Source: Caldilineaceae bacterium bin5 (lineage in GTDB: Bacteria > Chloroflexota > Anaerolineae > Caldilineales > Caldilineaceae). From it: a stretch of DNA of 64,000 nt. The notes below the pieces were generated by a model, which saw only the letters and a program-made list of their open reading frames with translations, made no database searches and had not been told where the DNA came from. Of the stretch, positions 18,201-28,040 are shown piece by piece; the stretch's first letter is position 1, and every line of letters starts with the position of its first letter. The DNA lies in NCBI GenBank assembly GCA_002238445.1, contig MPML01000014.1, forward strand, positions 1 through 64,000. Reading direction: 5' to 3'. The translations under genes were made by a program, and so were the position numbers.

Positions 18201-19444
18201 GCAGGTACTGGACGGTCTGGTCGGCAACGCTGCTCTTCTTTGGCGCGTTCTACGCCCTCCTGGTACCGATTCCACTGTACCTGGAGGCCGTAGGCCTGCC
18301 TGACTGGCAGATAGGCTTCGTCCTGGGGGCCTTTGGCGTTGCATCGCTTATTGGACGCCCGCTGGCAGGCGCCTTCAATGACAGTCTGGGCAGCCGGCCG
18401 GTCATTCTGTTCGGCACGGCCGCTCTGGCTGTAGGCGCGGCCTTGATGAGCCTTACAACCAGCCCCACAATTCTCTTCGTGCTCCGCGTCCTGCAGGCGG
18501 CTGGGTACGTCACATTTACGACGGCCGCGACCGCGCTCGTTGCCGAGCTGGCGCCGGCGGCACGCCGCGGCGCAGCCCTTGCACTGTTCGGTGTAGCAGC
18601 CAACGTCGCCATCACTTTGACGCCGGCAACGGTCAGCGCGGGTCTGGAGTTTCTCACCCAACAGTTCGGCTGCCCTACCTCCCCTTGTCCTATGTGGTGT
18701 ACCTCTGCGACCAATGCACTGGACGCTGAGGCGAGCGCCAGCATGTGCCCCATGTGGGGCCGCGGCATCGGTCACAGCGCATTCATCCTGAGCGCCGGGC
18801 TGTCCCTGCTGGCTGGCGTGCTCGTCTGGCGAGTCATCCCGCGGGAGCTCGACCCCGCGGGCGGCGATTTCAGGCTTTCGCATCTGATCGCGGTGCCCCC
18901 GTCCTTGCGAGGGCCTATGCTCACGACCGCGCTCTTTGGCGTGAGTTTCGGAGCCCTCTTTGCCTTCTTGCCTCTATTGGCAGAGCGAAGGGAGTTGGCG
19001 TCGGGGGGAGCCGCTTACGGTGTTTACGGTGTCTCAATCATCGCCACGCGTGTGATAACCGGTCGCCTGTTGGACCGCCGCGACCGCAGCCAGGTCCTGT
19101 TCCCTGCTCTGCTGGTAAACGCCGGCGGCCTAGCAGGGCTTGCCGCAGCCTCCACCATGCCGCTCATGCTCGCAAGCGCCGTGTTGATGGGCATCGGATC
19201 AGGAATCACGCACCCCGCCTTGATCGCAATCTGCGTTGATCGCATGCCAGACACGCAGCGCGGTCGCGCCACGGCCAGCTTCTATTTGGCTTTCGACCTT
19301 GGAATTGGGGTGGGGAGTTGGCTGCTTGGGCTTGTTCTCAGCGCAGTCGGACTGACCTGGCTATACCTCACAGCTTCGCTTGTCAGCATTGCCGGCGCTT
19401 TGACCGCTCCGCTCTTGTCCGGGAAGCGGGAGCTCTCTGCTTAG
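18197..19444 (+). CDS. MFS transporter of the ars operon with a Cys-rich external loop
   Basis: A 415-residue 12-helix major facilitator. Helices 1-4 and the GRPLAGAFNDSLGSRP loop between helices 2 and 3 fit the MFS signature. Between predicted helices 5 and 6 there is an insertion of about 35 residues with four cysteines (Cys159, 164, 168, 184) and the motif CPMW twice (164-167, 184-187). By usual MFS topology this loop faces outside. Start is GTG 18197 overlapping arsM by four bases. Placement after arsM suggests efflux of arsenite or methylated arsenicals, but no classical ArsB/Acr3 motif is present and the substrate is an inference. Confidence 0.85.
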   Translation: MSRYWTVWSATLLFFGAFYALLVPIPLYLEAVGLPDWQIGFVLGAFGVASLIGRPLAGAFNDSLGSRPVILFGTAALAVGAALMSLTTSPTILFVLRVLQAAGYVTFTTAATALVAELAPAARRGAALALFGVAANVAITLTPATVSAGLEFLTQQFGCPTSPCPMWCTSATNALDAEASASMCPMWGRGIGHSAFILSAGLSLLAGVLVWRVIPRELDPAGGDFRLSHLIAVPPSLRGPMLTTALFGVSFGALFAFLPLLAERRELASGGAAYGVYGVSIIATRVITGRLLDRRDRSQVLFPALLVNAGGLAGLAAASTMPLMLASAVLMGIGSGITHPALIAICVDRMPDTQRGRATASFYLAFDLGIGVGSWLLGLVLSAVGLTWLYLTASLVSIAGALTAPLLSGKRELSA

Positions 19445-19525
19445 CCGGGAAGCCGGCCCCCCCGGGCCGCCAAATGCTGACCAAATTAGGCGCGGCCGCG
19501 TCTTCGGTTGCACTCTCCAACGGCT

Positions 19526-19832
19526 TGTCACTACTAAGCCATATACGGGGCTGTCTTGCCCAGCCCTTTATCGCTGCCGCCATTCAGGCAATCAGATTGC
19601 GTATTCGGTAGGCGGCAGCCACGTTGGTGGAGGGGCACCGCTGGAATGAGCACACACGGTCGGTGAGCGATGGTTTTGTAGGGGGCGTTGCGGGGGCGCA
19701 GCCCCTGCACAAGGGAGGGCGCCTGCGCCCGACCGCCCAAATGCAAAGAGGGAGTAGGGAGGAGTGAGGAGAGAGTAGACAGCTCAGCTCGCCTCACTAA
19801 GCATCGCAATTTAGCTGTGGCTGAGTAGCTGC
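19526..19832 (+). mobile_element. MITE-like element, copy R3 (complete, 307 bp)
   Basis: Plus orientation. The left end TGTCACTACTAAGCC and right end GTGGCTGAGTAGCTGC are degenerate forms of the family terminal repeats. Flanks AACGGCT (19519-19525) and AACGGAT (19833-19839) form a 7-bp target duplication with one mismatch. The left internal part differs from copies R2 and R6 and matches copy R4 instead (GCTGCCGCCATTCAGGCAAT segment), so two subfamilies exist. The core hairpin here is GGGCGC-CT-GCGCCC. The element begins 82 bases after the MFS gene and its right duplication ends one base before the stop of the minus-strand gene at 19840. Confidence 0.82.
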
Positions 19833-19839
19833 AACGGAT

Positions 19840-20571
19840 TTACCCCGCCGTGGTTGCCTGCAGAACCCAAACCTCAGGCTCCTCGGGCAGGTTGGCTTTC
19901 TCGATAACGACTTCAGATCCATCGGCCCGTTTGACGCGCTCCGGCGAATAACGTCGGGTGAATTCGCTTACATCAGCCATCCTTGGAAACTTGCATCCGG
20001 GCAACGCATAGTGCATCGGGATCGTCACGGCTGGCCGCAAGACCGCCAAAGCATCGTGCAGATCAGACAACTCAATCGTGGGCGGGCCGCCCGTGGGCGC
20101 AATTGCCAGGTCCACGTCACCCATCTGCGCCAACTGCCAGGCCTCAAGGCGGTTGCCCACGTCGCCGAAATGGACAATACGGATTCCTTCGACGACAAAG
20201 CTGTACATGGCATTGTCACGCGGTTCCAACTTGACAAGCATCGACTCCATCGCCGGGATAGCGGTGAACTGTATGCCGGCTCGCGTCAGGACCGCGGCTT
20301 GCGCAGATGGGCTATTCTGACTCTCGCTGGCGCCGGAACTGTTCTCGCCATCATAGGGCAGAATGTGCGTAGCCGTAACAATCTCCGGCGCTCCCGGAAT
20401 CATGGCAGCGTTGGCATGGGCTGAGTCGTCGTCCGAACTGCGAACGACGATGTCAGCCGTTTCGGTCACCGCGGCGAATCCAGACTTGTGCGGCGTGTAT
20501 GGGTCAGTAATGATGCTGACGCCATCGCCTTCTATCCGCAGACATGCATGTGCATACCACTTGACTCTCAT
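19840..20571 (-). CDS. Metallo-beta-lactamase-fold protein with altered metal motif
   Basis: About 243 residues resembling the UPF0173 / UlaG-like branch of the metallo-beta-lactamase fold: MRVKWYAHACLRIEGDGVSIITDPY, then VEGIRIVHFGDVGN, LAIAPTGGPPTIE and VTIPMHYALPG. The expected HxHxDH signature after the first strands is replaced by DDDSAH (residues 47-52). Only the last His is kept, with Asp at both earlier His positions. HFGD and MHY are retained, so a different metal site or loss of catalysis are both possible. The ATG at 20571 has AAGAGG upstream; a TTG at 20604 is an alternative. It ends the minus-strand copA-ccm run. Confidence 0.7.
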   Translation of the reverse strand: MRVKWYAHACLRIEGDGVSIITDPYTPHKSGFAAVTETADIVVRSSDDDSAHANAAMIPGAPEIVTATHILPYDGENSSGASESQNSPSAQAAVLTRAGIQFTAIPAMESMLVKLEPRDNAMYSFVVEGIRIVHFGDVGNRLEAWQLAQMGDVDLAIAPTGGPPTIELSDLHDALAVLRPAVTIPMHYALPGCKFPRMADVSEFTRRYSPERVKRADGSEVVIEKANLPEEPEVWVLQATTAG

Positions 20572-20605
20572 TTGATACCTCTTGCTCGCCTCTGTCGCAG
20601 CCAAC

Positions 20606-21643
20606 TTACCCTGAAAACATCAGTATGGACTTCGTGCCTTCCCCTGCCTGTACTCGCTGCACGGCACCCAGAATGTCGTCCAAACCGCAACGCGTGGAAA
20701 TCACTGCTTCGATATCGTCGGCGTGGTCCCTGACAAAGTCAAATGCTCTATGGAACTGTTGCACTGACGAGGCAAAAGTACCTGTCAACACTATCTCGCC
20801 GTAATGTATCCAGCGAGGATCTACCGTCATCTTTTCGCCACGCGGCGTGCCGCCAAAGATGTTGAAGACACCGCCATTGCGCACGAGAGGCAGGTAGTTC
20901 TCCATCACTCTCGGCACACCGACGGCTGCAATCACTACATCAGCACCAAGCCCGGAGAGCTCGCGCACGGCTTCCAGAGTATCTTCTCTTTCAGGGTTGA
21001 CGACCCGCAGCGCGCCTACCCTTTGCGCCGTAACCAGGCGGGCCTCGTTGACGTCAACACAGACTACATCAGCGCCCCGGGCCCTGGATACAATCGTGTG
21101 CAACAGCCCAAGCGGACCCGCCCCAACCACAACAACCGTGTCTCCGGCCTTTGTCTTGCACTGTTCGGCGGCCGCAATGCAACAGGAAGTCGGCTCAATC
21201 ATCGCGGCCAAATCGAACTGCATTTCTCCAATATCAATAACGCCGCCCAGCCGTACAATTTCGGGGGGCACACGGACGTACTCGGCGAATCCACCGTCGT
21301 CACCGTGACCGAGGCCGTGCTCTTGCAGACATAGGCTGTTGCGCCCCTGCCGGCAGTAGAAGCATTCGCCGCAGGCTGCAATCGGGTAGACCGCGACCCT
21401 CTGCCCGGCAAATAGGCCGCTTTCCCTGGTTCCCGCCCCCAGCTCTACGATCGTTCCCGCAACTTCATGCCCCAGGATAGCCGGAAGTTCGGCCGGAATC
21501 CCGGCGCCGCCCAGAATCTTGACGTCGGTTGCACAGATGCCGGACGCCATCACTCGCACAACAACCTCACCGGGCCCCGCTTGCGGACGCGGCACCTCGG
21601 CTATGCGAATATCATTCTTCTCGTAGACTACTGCTGCTTTCAT
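20606..21643 (-). CDS. Zinc-dependent medium-chain dehydrogenase
   Basis: A 345-residue alcohol/polyol/threonine dehydrogenase-like enzyme. GHEVAGTIVELG holds the catalytic-zinc glutamate region. The structural zinc lobe is CGECFYCRQGRNSLC (four Cys), and the Rossmann motif VVVVGAGPLGLL binds NAD(P). The closest named relatives are sorbitol and L-threonine dehydrogenases; the substrate is not predictable. The start at 21643 (MKAAVVYEKND) is standard and lies within the 3' end of the CcmI-like gene, overlapping by 32 bases. Why a dehydrogenase follows cytochrome-maturation genes is unclear. Confidence 0.83.
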   Translation of the reverse strand: MKAAVVYEKNDIRIAEVPRPQAGPGEVVVRVMASGICATDVKILGGAGIPAELPAILGHEVAGTIVELGAGTRESGLFAGQRVAVYPIAACGECFYCRQGRNSLCLQEHGLGHGDDGGFAEYVRVPPEIVRLGGVIDIGEMQFDLAAMIEPTSCCIAAAEQCKTKAGDTVVVVGAGPLGLLHTIVSRARGADVVCVDVNEARLVTAQRVGALRVVNPEREDTLEAVRELSGLGADVVIAAVGVPRVMENYLPLVRNGGVFNIFGGTPRGEKMTVDPRWIHYGEIVLTGTFASSVQQFHRAFDFVRDHADDIEAVISTRCGLDDILGAVQRVQAGEGTKSILMFSG

Positions 21644-22016
21644 CTGGCGGCACATCCTCTACCCGGCGACGACCAACAATCTCGATTTCCAATTGGTCGT
21701 CCAGAATCACCTTGCTGGCTACTATCCTCTCAGAACCGTCGGGCAATCCATCGATCTGTGCAATCAGTGTTGAAGCTCTATTTCGCAGGATCCGGTTAAA
21801 GCGCTCGAAATCGGCACTCTCAATCTTGCCGACGCTGTGATCGAACTCCAGCTCCCTGATCGCCTCCAACGCCACCTCTTTGCGCGTGTGCAGGTCGGCG
21901 ATCTCTTCTCCTTCTGGCCGGCTCATCGGAGGCGCACTACGGAACAGAGGCCAAATGACAAATCCAACCGCGACGACACCAACTATGCCAATCAGGACGA
22001 GTGCTAACCACAACAT
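21612..22016 (-). CDS. CcmI-like cytochrome c biogenesis protein, short form
   Basis: A 134-residue protein with one N-terminal membrane segment (LALVLIGIVGVVAVGFVIWPLF). A cytoplasmic helical region contains RKEVALEAIRELEFDHSVGKIESADFERF, the typical motif of the N-terminal domain of CcmI/CycH. It lacks the C-terminal TPR domain that binds apocytochrome in proteobacteria. Its place 119 bases downstream of ccmF supports a role in haem delivery to c-type cytochromes. Its 3' end overlaps the dehydrogenase gene. Confidence 0.7.
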   Translation of the reverse strand: MLWLALVLIGIVGVVAVGFVIWPLFRSAPPMSRPEGEEIADLHTRKEVALEAIRELEFDHSVGKIESADFERFNRILRNRASTLIAQIDGLPDGSERIVASKVILDDQLEIEIVGRRRVEDVPPDESSSSLREE

Positions 22017-22135
22017 TCTTAGTCAATGCTTTCTGGCTACGGCCAAAACGAAAGGGCACCGCCCACCATCTTGTCAACCCGGACAAGACGAATGCATCAT
22101 CGGATTCGTACAGGCGATGTTGGAACTTCCCCTGT

Positions 22136-24226
22136 TCAGGCTGGCGCTTGTCCGGCAGGGGCCGATTCCCGGAATGGGGAATTCACGGCGCGCGGGGTTC
22201 GTGCAGGGCGAGGATGCGGCCACACGCTGACGGCTGTTCCCAGGACCACAAAAAGCCCTCCCACCCACATCCACATTGTCAGCGGGTTGATGTAGACGGT
22301 AAACGTGGCGCTGCTGCCGTCACCTTCCCAGCCGTTTAGTATTACATAAACGTCTTCAGCAGGAGTCATGCGCAGCCCAACCTCACTGGTTGGCTGGTCC
22401 GGTGCCTTATCATAAATGTTGCGGCGCGGGACTATCTCCGACAGAAACCTGCCGGTTGCGGAATCATTCACACTAATATTGGCTCTTATTTCAGTATGGT
22501 TACTTCTGCGCTCTGATTCAAGATCTGTATAGGTCAAAGTATAGCCAGCCAGGTCAACCGACGCGCCGCTTGCCAGCGTGACATGGGTTGTGGACTGGTA
22601 GAACTCATTGCCGATGATGGCGACGCCGATCAGCACGATGCCAAAGTGGATGACATAGCCTCCATAGCGGCGTCCGTTACGACGCATCAGCCCCCACAGC
22701 GCCGCGGGCAACAGTTCGCCTCTGCTCTTGCGCCGGGCAATTGTGCCACGAACAAACTCCTGCACAATCGTCGCGGCCACAAAAATGCACGTGCTGAATC
22801 CTACAACCGGGAAGACATTGCGGCTGGTCAAGAGTAAGAACGGCACGCTGACAAGAGCGGCCGCGACCGGCCAGGTGAACTGGCGGCGCAACGCCTTTGC
22901 ACCAGTGCGGCGCCAGCCAAGAAGCGGCCCAACGCCCATCAACACGAACAACAGCAGGAAGAGTGGACCAGCCACTCGATTGAACCAGGGGGCGGCAACC
23001 GCGATGCGTTCGCCGGTCAGGATCTCGCTGAACATGGGATAAAACGTACCCCACAACACAACAAATGCAATACCCGCGAACAACCAGTTATTGGCCAGGA
23101 AGGCGCCCTCGCGGCTGGAAATAGAATCAATTTCATTCTCGCCCTGGAGGTAGGGAATCCGCTGATACAGCAGCAGCAGGAACCCAACTGTAGTCACTGC
23201 GAGAAACACGAGAAAATAGGGGCCAACCGGGCTCTGCGCGAAGCTGTGGACGCTGCTCAGAATCCCGCTTCTTGTGGTAAATGTGCCAAGGATGACCAGG
23301 GTAAACGTTAGCCATATCAGGGTAACGTTCCAGACCTTCAGGATGCCGCGCTGCTCCTGAATGATGACGCTGTGCAGAAAGGCGGTCGCGGTCAGCCAGG
23401 GCAGAAAACTGGCGTTCTCGACCGGGTCCCACGCCCAGTATCCTCCCCAGCCCAACTCCATGTACGCCCACTGGCTGCCCATGATGATGCCGGCCGAGAG
23501 AAACATCCATGGGATTAGCGTCCAGCGCCGTACCGTCCGCACCCAGCGCCTGTCCAGTCTCTTGCTCAACAGCGCGGCGACCGCGAATGCGAAGGGCACG
23601 GTCAACCCCACCCACCCCAGGTAGAGCATGACCGGGTGGATCACCATCCAGTAGTTTTGGAGCAATGGGTTCAACCCGCGACCGTCGCTCGGGACAATGC
23701 CGATCTGTTCAAAAGGGTTGGCGCTGAAGACGAGTAGAGTGAGGAAAAACAGCAGCGTGGCCAACAATGTCGCGTTGACAAAGGGCATCAGGTAGCGATG
23801 CTTGTTTCGAAAGGTGAGGGCTGCCGCTGTACTGAACAGGCTGAGCAAGAGGGTCCAGAAGAGCAGACTGCCCGCCTGCCCGCCCCAGATCGCGGCAAAC
23901 TTGTAGAAGGTTGGTAAACTTCGCTCCGAACTGTTCCAAATATAACTGAGTTGAAACTGGTCGGTAAGCAGACCGTACCAGAGAATCACGGCTGCAACAC
24001 TTACGAGCCCGCAGACGGCATAGACCGAGTGAAAGCTGCTGTCGGTCAGCCGTTCGCTCCATGGGGCACTAAACTGCTTTGCAGTATCCGGCCCCAACTT
24101 GCGAGCCGCACTCCCAGGATAAAACGCCCTCGACTCCAACTGACCGCCCCAAAAACCAGCAGCCATTCCAAAGGCGCACAGGACCAGAGACAGCACTAGC
24201 GCCAGATAACCGAAATCGAATATCAT
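22136..24226 (-). CDS. ccmF: Cytochrome c haem lyase subunit CcmF/NrfE
   Basis: A 696-residue polytopic membrane protein attaching haem to apocytochrome c. The tryptophan-rich WWD domain is unmistakable ([19 protein letters not shown]), with [19 protein letters not shown] and the [13 protein letters not shown] block following. A large C-terminal external region precedes a final helix ([19 protein letters not shown]). The ATG at 24226 overlaps the copA stop by four bases (ATGA), fixing the start; an upstream start at 24346 would extend back into copA. With the CcmI-like gene it forms a partial system I; ccmABCEGH are not in the window. Confidence 0.93.
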   Translation of the reverse strand: MIFDFGYLALVLSLVLCAFGMAAGFWGGQLESRAFYPGSAARKLGPDTAKQFSAPWSERLTDSSFHSVYAVCGLVSVAAVILWYGLLTDQFQLSYIWNSSERSLPTFYKFAAIWGGQAGSLLFWTLLLSLFSTAAALTFRNKHRYLMPFVNATLLATLLFFLTLLVFSANPFEQIGIVPSDGRGLNPLLQNYWMVIHPVMLYLGWVGLTVPFAFAVAALLSKRLDRRWVRTVRRWTLIPWMFLSAGIIMGSQWAYMELGWGGYWAWDPVENASFLPWLTATAFLHSVIIQEQRGILKVWNVTLIWLTFTLVILGTFTTRSGILSSVHSFAQSPVGPYFLVFLAVTTVGFLLLLYQRIPYLQGENEIDSISSREGAFLANNWLFAGIAFVVLWGTFYPMFSEILTGERIAVAAPWFNRVAGPLFLLLFVLMGVGPLLGWRRTGAKALRRQFTWPVAAALVSVPFLLLTSRNVFPVVGFSTCIFVAATIVQEFVRGTIARRKSRGELLPAALWGLMRRNGRRYGGYVIHFGIVLIGVAIIGNEFYQSTTHVTLASGASVDLAGYTLTYTDLESERRSNHTEIRANISVNDSATGRFLSEIVPRRNIYDKAPDQPTSEVGLRMTPAEDVYVILNGWEGDGSSATFTVYINPLTMWMWVGGLFVVLGTAVSVWPHPRPARTPRAVNSPFRESAPAGQAPA

Positions 24227-26823
24227 CTTTGTTCGAATCTCTGCCGCCGCAAACGCAAGGCGTTGGTGACCACACTGACGCTCGACAGTGCCATTGCGAC
24301 CGCCGCCAGAATAGGGTGGAGCTGTTGCAGGAAAGGCGGCGCCCACGCAAAGGGAGCCAGGACCCCTGCTGCAATCGGTATCAGGGCGACGTTGTAGCCA
24401 AATGCCCAGCTGAGATTCTGTCTGATATTTCGCATCGTCGCCTGCGACAACTCGATTGCATGGGGAACGCTGCGCAGGTCGCCGCGGATGAGCGTCACAT
24501 CGGCAGCCTCCATCGCCACGTCCGTGCCCGCGCCAATCGCGATGCCCACATCGGCCTGGGCCAGTGCCGGCGCGTCGTTAATTCCATCACCTAACATCGC
24601 GACTCGGAAGCCTTCTGCCTGCAATGCTTTCACCTGTTCGACCTTTTCGCCCGGCAACAGTTCGGCAATCACCCGGTTAATTCCAACCTCTCGTGCAATT
24701 GCGTCAGCGGTAGCTTGGTTGTCGCCCGTGAGCATTGCAACCGTCAGGCCCTTCTTCCGCAGCGCTGTGACTGCCTCTCTTGACCCTTCCTTTACAGTGT
24801 CGGCCACCGCTATCAACGCCGCGGCCTGGCCGTCTACGGCCAACCACATAGTAGACTTTGCTTCTGCTTGCAGTTCGGCGAACCGGGGCCCAAGCCCGTT
24901 CAAGTCGATATCTTCCTTTTCCATCAGCCTCAGATTGCCCAGCAGGATTCGCTGTTCCTCAATCTGCGCGGATATCCCATGGCCTTCGATCGCCTCAAAT
25001 TGGGAGGGAGCGGCCAAGTCCAGTCCGTTCACCTGAGCCGCTCGCACAATTGCCTCGCCCAGCGGGTGTTCCGACCCTCGTTCAGCCGATGCTGCCAGCC
25101 GCAGCAGGTTAGACTCTTCCCCCTTTACTGTCAAACTGCCGGAAGGTCCTGCAATTCCTTTGCCCATCAGGTCCTGGCTTACAACAAGGTCTGTTACTAC
25201 CGGCTCCCCTTGCGTAATCGTACCTGTCTTGTCGAGCAGGACGGCTGTGAGCTTGTGCGTCTGTTCCAGTGCAATGCTGTTTTTGAACAGAATGCCCAAT
25301 CCCGCTCCCTTACCTATGCCCACCATGATTGAGGTAGGTGTCGCCAAACCCATTGCGCATGGACAGGCAATGACCAGCACCGCGACTACGCGCAGCAGGG
25401 CAGGCACAAAACCTGCGCCCGCAAGCATCCATACAACAAATGTCACACCCGACAGCCCGATGACCGCCGGCACAAAATAGGCCGCGACTTGATCTACTAC
25501 ACGCTGTATCGGGGCTTTGCTCCCTTGGGCTTCCTCTACCAACCTGATGATTTGCGACAGTGCTGTCTCGCGGCCAACCTTCGTCGCCTCGATTCCCAGC
25601 AGCCCAAGTTTGTTGAGGGTTGCCCCGAACACCTCGCTCCCTATCGCCTTACCAACCGGCATGCTCTCGCCGGTAAACATGCTCTCGTCAACTGCAGACC
25701 CACCTGAAATTACAACGCCGTCGACGGGGATCTTCTCTCCCGGGCGAACCACCACGATATCGCCGACCACGACCTCTTCGACAGGGATATCTACTTCTTC
25801 TCCTGCGCGCAGAATTCGAGCAGTCCTACTCTGCAGACCGATCAACTCCTTGATCGCCGCGCTGGTCCGGCCCTTGGCCCGGGCTTCCAGCAGTTTGCCC
25901 AAAACGATCAGAGTGATGATTACCGCTGAAGTTTCAAAATATACGTGGCTGCCAAGCAAATCGCTGCCGCCGGTCTGTGCAAACAGCACTGCCAGGCTGA
26001 AAACGTAGGCAACCGTTGTGCCCATTGCCACCAGTACGTCCATATTAGCGCTGCGATTGCGCAAGCTCTTGAGTGCGCCAACGTAGTAGTCCCAACCCAC
26101 GTAGAATTGCACTGGCGTTGCCAGCACAAACAGCAGCCAGTTTACCCATCCGCCCTGGGCCCATACGCCGAGAAGGCCAAAGTCCCGCCCCATGCTGACA
26201 ATCAGCAGCGGCAGCGAAAATAGCACGCCTACCAGCAGTCGCTTGAACTCATGCCGGACCGCGGCGGCGCGCGCTTCGGCCTCAGCATCTTCGACAGGCT
26301 CAACTTCCACAACTTTCGACCTGACCGAGGGTAGCTGTCCTCCGGTTGCAACGGCCTCGACTGTTGGTGGTGTTTCAGGCTGGGGGGAGGCAGCGACCGT
26401 ATCGTAGCCGGCCTTGCGCACGGCCTCTACAAGCGGGGCGCGTGCGCCCAGCCCGCTTACGTATTCGACATGCGCCTGCTCTGAAGCAAAGTTGACACTG
26501 GCATATACGACACCGTCAACCTCGCGCAGTGCCTGCTCAACAGCACTCACACAAGCAGTGCAGGACATGCCTATTATCGGAAGGGTCAGCGTGAGGGTTG
26601 GGATCTTGTAGCCGGCCCGAGTTACCTGGCGGCGCACGTCTGCCAGCACTTCGTTGGCAGGCTTCTGGGTGGAATCGATGGTCAAAGTGAGTCGCTCACT
26701 GGCGAAGTTGACCGTCGCTTCGTCAACCGCATCGGCCTGCTTGCTGCTGGTTTCCACGGCTGCCGCGCAACCCATGCAGGTCATCCCGATAACCGGAACG
26801 GTGCGTTGTAGAGTCTCGTTCAT
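24223..26823 (-). CDS. copA: Cu(+)-exporting P1B-type ATPase
   Basis: An 866-residue P-type ATPase. Two N-terminal heavy-metal-associated domains carry GMTCMGC (Cys16, Cys19) and GMSCTAC (Cys88, Cys91). The membrane ion motif is CPC at 487-489 ([14 protein letters not shown]), and the phosphorylated Asp531 is in [19 protein letters not shown] and [20 protein letters not shown] form the nucleotide and hinge regions. The [15 protein letters not shown] pattern indicates Cu(I). It exports copper from the cytosol, for detoxification or to load external cuproproteins. It is the first gene of the minus run and is translationally coupled to ccmF, which hints at a supply role for respiratory enzymes. 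Confidence 0.95.
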   Translation of the reverse strand: MNETLQRTVPVIGMTCMGCAAAVETSSKQADAVDEATVNFASERLTLTIDSTQKPANEVLADVRRQVTRAGYKIPTLTLTLPIIGMSCTACVSAVEQALREVDGVVYASVNFASEQAHVEYVSGLGARAPLVEAVRKAGYDTVAASPQPETPPTVEAVATGGQLPSVRSKVVEVEPVEDAEAEARAAAVRHEFKRLLVGVLFSLPLLIVSMGRDFGLLGVWAQGGWVNWLLFVLATPVQFYVGWDYYVGALKSLRNRSANMDVLVAMGTTVAYVFSLAVLFAQTGGSDLLGSHVYFETSAVIITLIVLGKLLEARAKGRTSAAIKELIGLQSRTARILRAGEEVDIPVEEVVVGDIVVVRPGEKIPVDGVVISGGSAVDESMFTGESMPVGKAIGSEVFGATLNKLGLLGIEATKVGRETALSQIIRLVEEAQGSKAPIQRVVDQVAAYFVPAVIGLSGVTFVVWMLAGAGFVPALLRVVAVLVIACPCAMGLATPTSIMVGIGKGAGLGILFKNSIALEQTHKLTAVLLDKTGTITQGEPVVTDLVVSQDLMGKGIAGPSGSLTVKGEESNLLRLAASAERGSEHPLGEAIVRAAQVNGLDLAAPSQFEAIEGHGISAQIEEQRILLGNLRLMEKEDIDLNGLGPRFAELQAEAKSTMWLAVDGQAAALIAVADTVKEGSREAVTALRKKGLTVAMLTGDNQATADAIAREVGINRVIAELLPGEKVEQVKALQAEGFRVAMLGDGINDAPALAQADVGIAIGAGTDVAMEAADVTLIRGDLRSVPHAIELSQATMRNIRQNLSWAFGYNVALIPIAAGVLAPFAWAPPFLQQLHPILAAVAMALSSVSVVTNALRLRRQRFEQR

Positions 26824-27725
26824 GTGCAGTTATGCGTACCTTTCAAGTACCGGTTTGCTCTTGGCTTCGCCAAAAAAAGTGAAACGCCTTTGTTTCTAAG
26901 TATGCACAATAGCATAGCATGTTTTACACAGTCAGTCAGCCTGATCGCAATGGCTTGCCTGCTTCACTTCCAGACACGCATTTTGCCGGGGCAACCGTTG
27001 CCCGTCTCCTGGCCGGGGCACCTCCCCTTGCGACTCGGTCTTCGGTTCCTCGAATTGGCACTTCCCCTGCTTTCTTTGCTAGCGAAACTCTTACTGCCCT
27101 GCTGGCCTTGCCCCAAAGTTGGACAAATTGAACCTTTTGTAAATGTATCATGCATAAGCCAAATTAGAAAAACCATTTACGGCTAAAAGTGGGGTCTCGA
27201 ATTCTACATTAACAAGGGACTGAGCACGGGGCTTGCTGTATTTTCATCCGCCCAAGCCTACTTTCATGTGCGATAGTCCGCCTTCGCGTTCTCAATTGAG
27301 ATCATCCGCCCATTTGCCCTCAATTTCACGTTCTGGGCCATCCACATTCACCCCACTCGAACCTGAGTGTTTCCATATTTCAGAGTGCTCAGAACTGTCC
27401 GCTGCTCCACCGCCATTTGGCTCCAAATTCACACTTGATAAGTGTAAACGTCTGTGCTACATTCCCCGCAGTGGCGACCCTCTAGTTAGTTGCCAAACAC
27501 CATTGGACAACTCTCCCTACAATGAATGTCCGACTTTCACTCCCCCGGTGCACCAATTCTACACTTTTCTGAATTAACGGTAGTTCTGCAGGCGCGCCTC
27601 CTTTGCGGTCATTTTGCCGCCTGAGTTCAAACTCGATGGGACGAAGCCGCGAAGATTGCTTGATCAGAGACACAAGCGCCGGCGGGAGCAACGGCGCAAA
27701 CGTCGCGATGAGAGTTTCCATCCTG
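26824..27725. other. Intergenic stretch without a supported gene
   Basis: About 900 bases between copA and copy R4. Open frames here have atypical composition and no recognisable domain. A 78-residue minus-strand frame (ATG at 27719-27721, ending 27482) has no family resemblance. The sequence AATTCTACA occurs twice in the same orientation (about 27201 and 27555) and ACACTTGATAAGTGT near 27430 is a short palindrome. These may be traces of a lost insertion sequence, but neither ends nor a transposase could be identified. Confidence 0.5.
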
Positions 27726-28018
27726 GAAACTACTCGGCCACAACTAATTTGCGAACCTGAAAGAGGGGAGCAAGGGTAGGCACTCAACTCTGTGCTCTTA
27801 TATGGGCGGTCGGCCGCAAGCGGCCTCCCTTGTGCAGGGGCTGCGCCCCCGCAACGCCCCCCTCCAAAACCATCGCTAACCGACCGTGTCTGCGCATTCC
27901 AGCGGTGCCGCTCCAGCAACTCGGCTGCCGCCAACCACATACGCAATCAGATTGCCTGAATGGCGGCAGCGTTAGAGGGATGCCCAAGACAGCCACTGTA
28001 TGTGGTTTAGAAGCTACC
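27726..28018 (-). mobile_element. MITE-like element, copy R4 (complete, 293 bp)
   Basis: Reverse orientation. The plus-strand left end GAAACTACTCGGCCACAA and right end TATGTGGTTTAGAAGCTACC are diverged family termini. Flanks CATCCTG (27719-27725) and CTTCCTG (28019-28025) give a 7-bp target duplication with one mismatch. It belongs to the same subfamily as R3. The core has GGCCGC-AA-GCGGCC. The right duplication ends only five bases before the ribosome site (AGGAG near 28030) of the dimethylformamidase-like gene. Confidence 0.82.
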
Positions 28019-28040
28019 CTTCCTGTTATAGGAGCCGAGG

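Noticed and set aside
27195..27575. Possible insertion-sequence remnant bounded by AATTCTACA
   Set aside because: The two copies are direct, not inverted; no transposase fragment and no target duplication could be seen.
26824..27577. Plus-strand frames of 114-120 codons after copA
   Set aside because: Composition is that of non-coding sequence with no domains; they are read from an intergenic stretch.
27482..27721. 78-codon minus-strand frame starting inside the target duplication of copy R4
   Set aside because: No family resemblance, no ribosome site at proper distance, and the start codon coincides with the insertion site of a mobile element.
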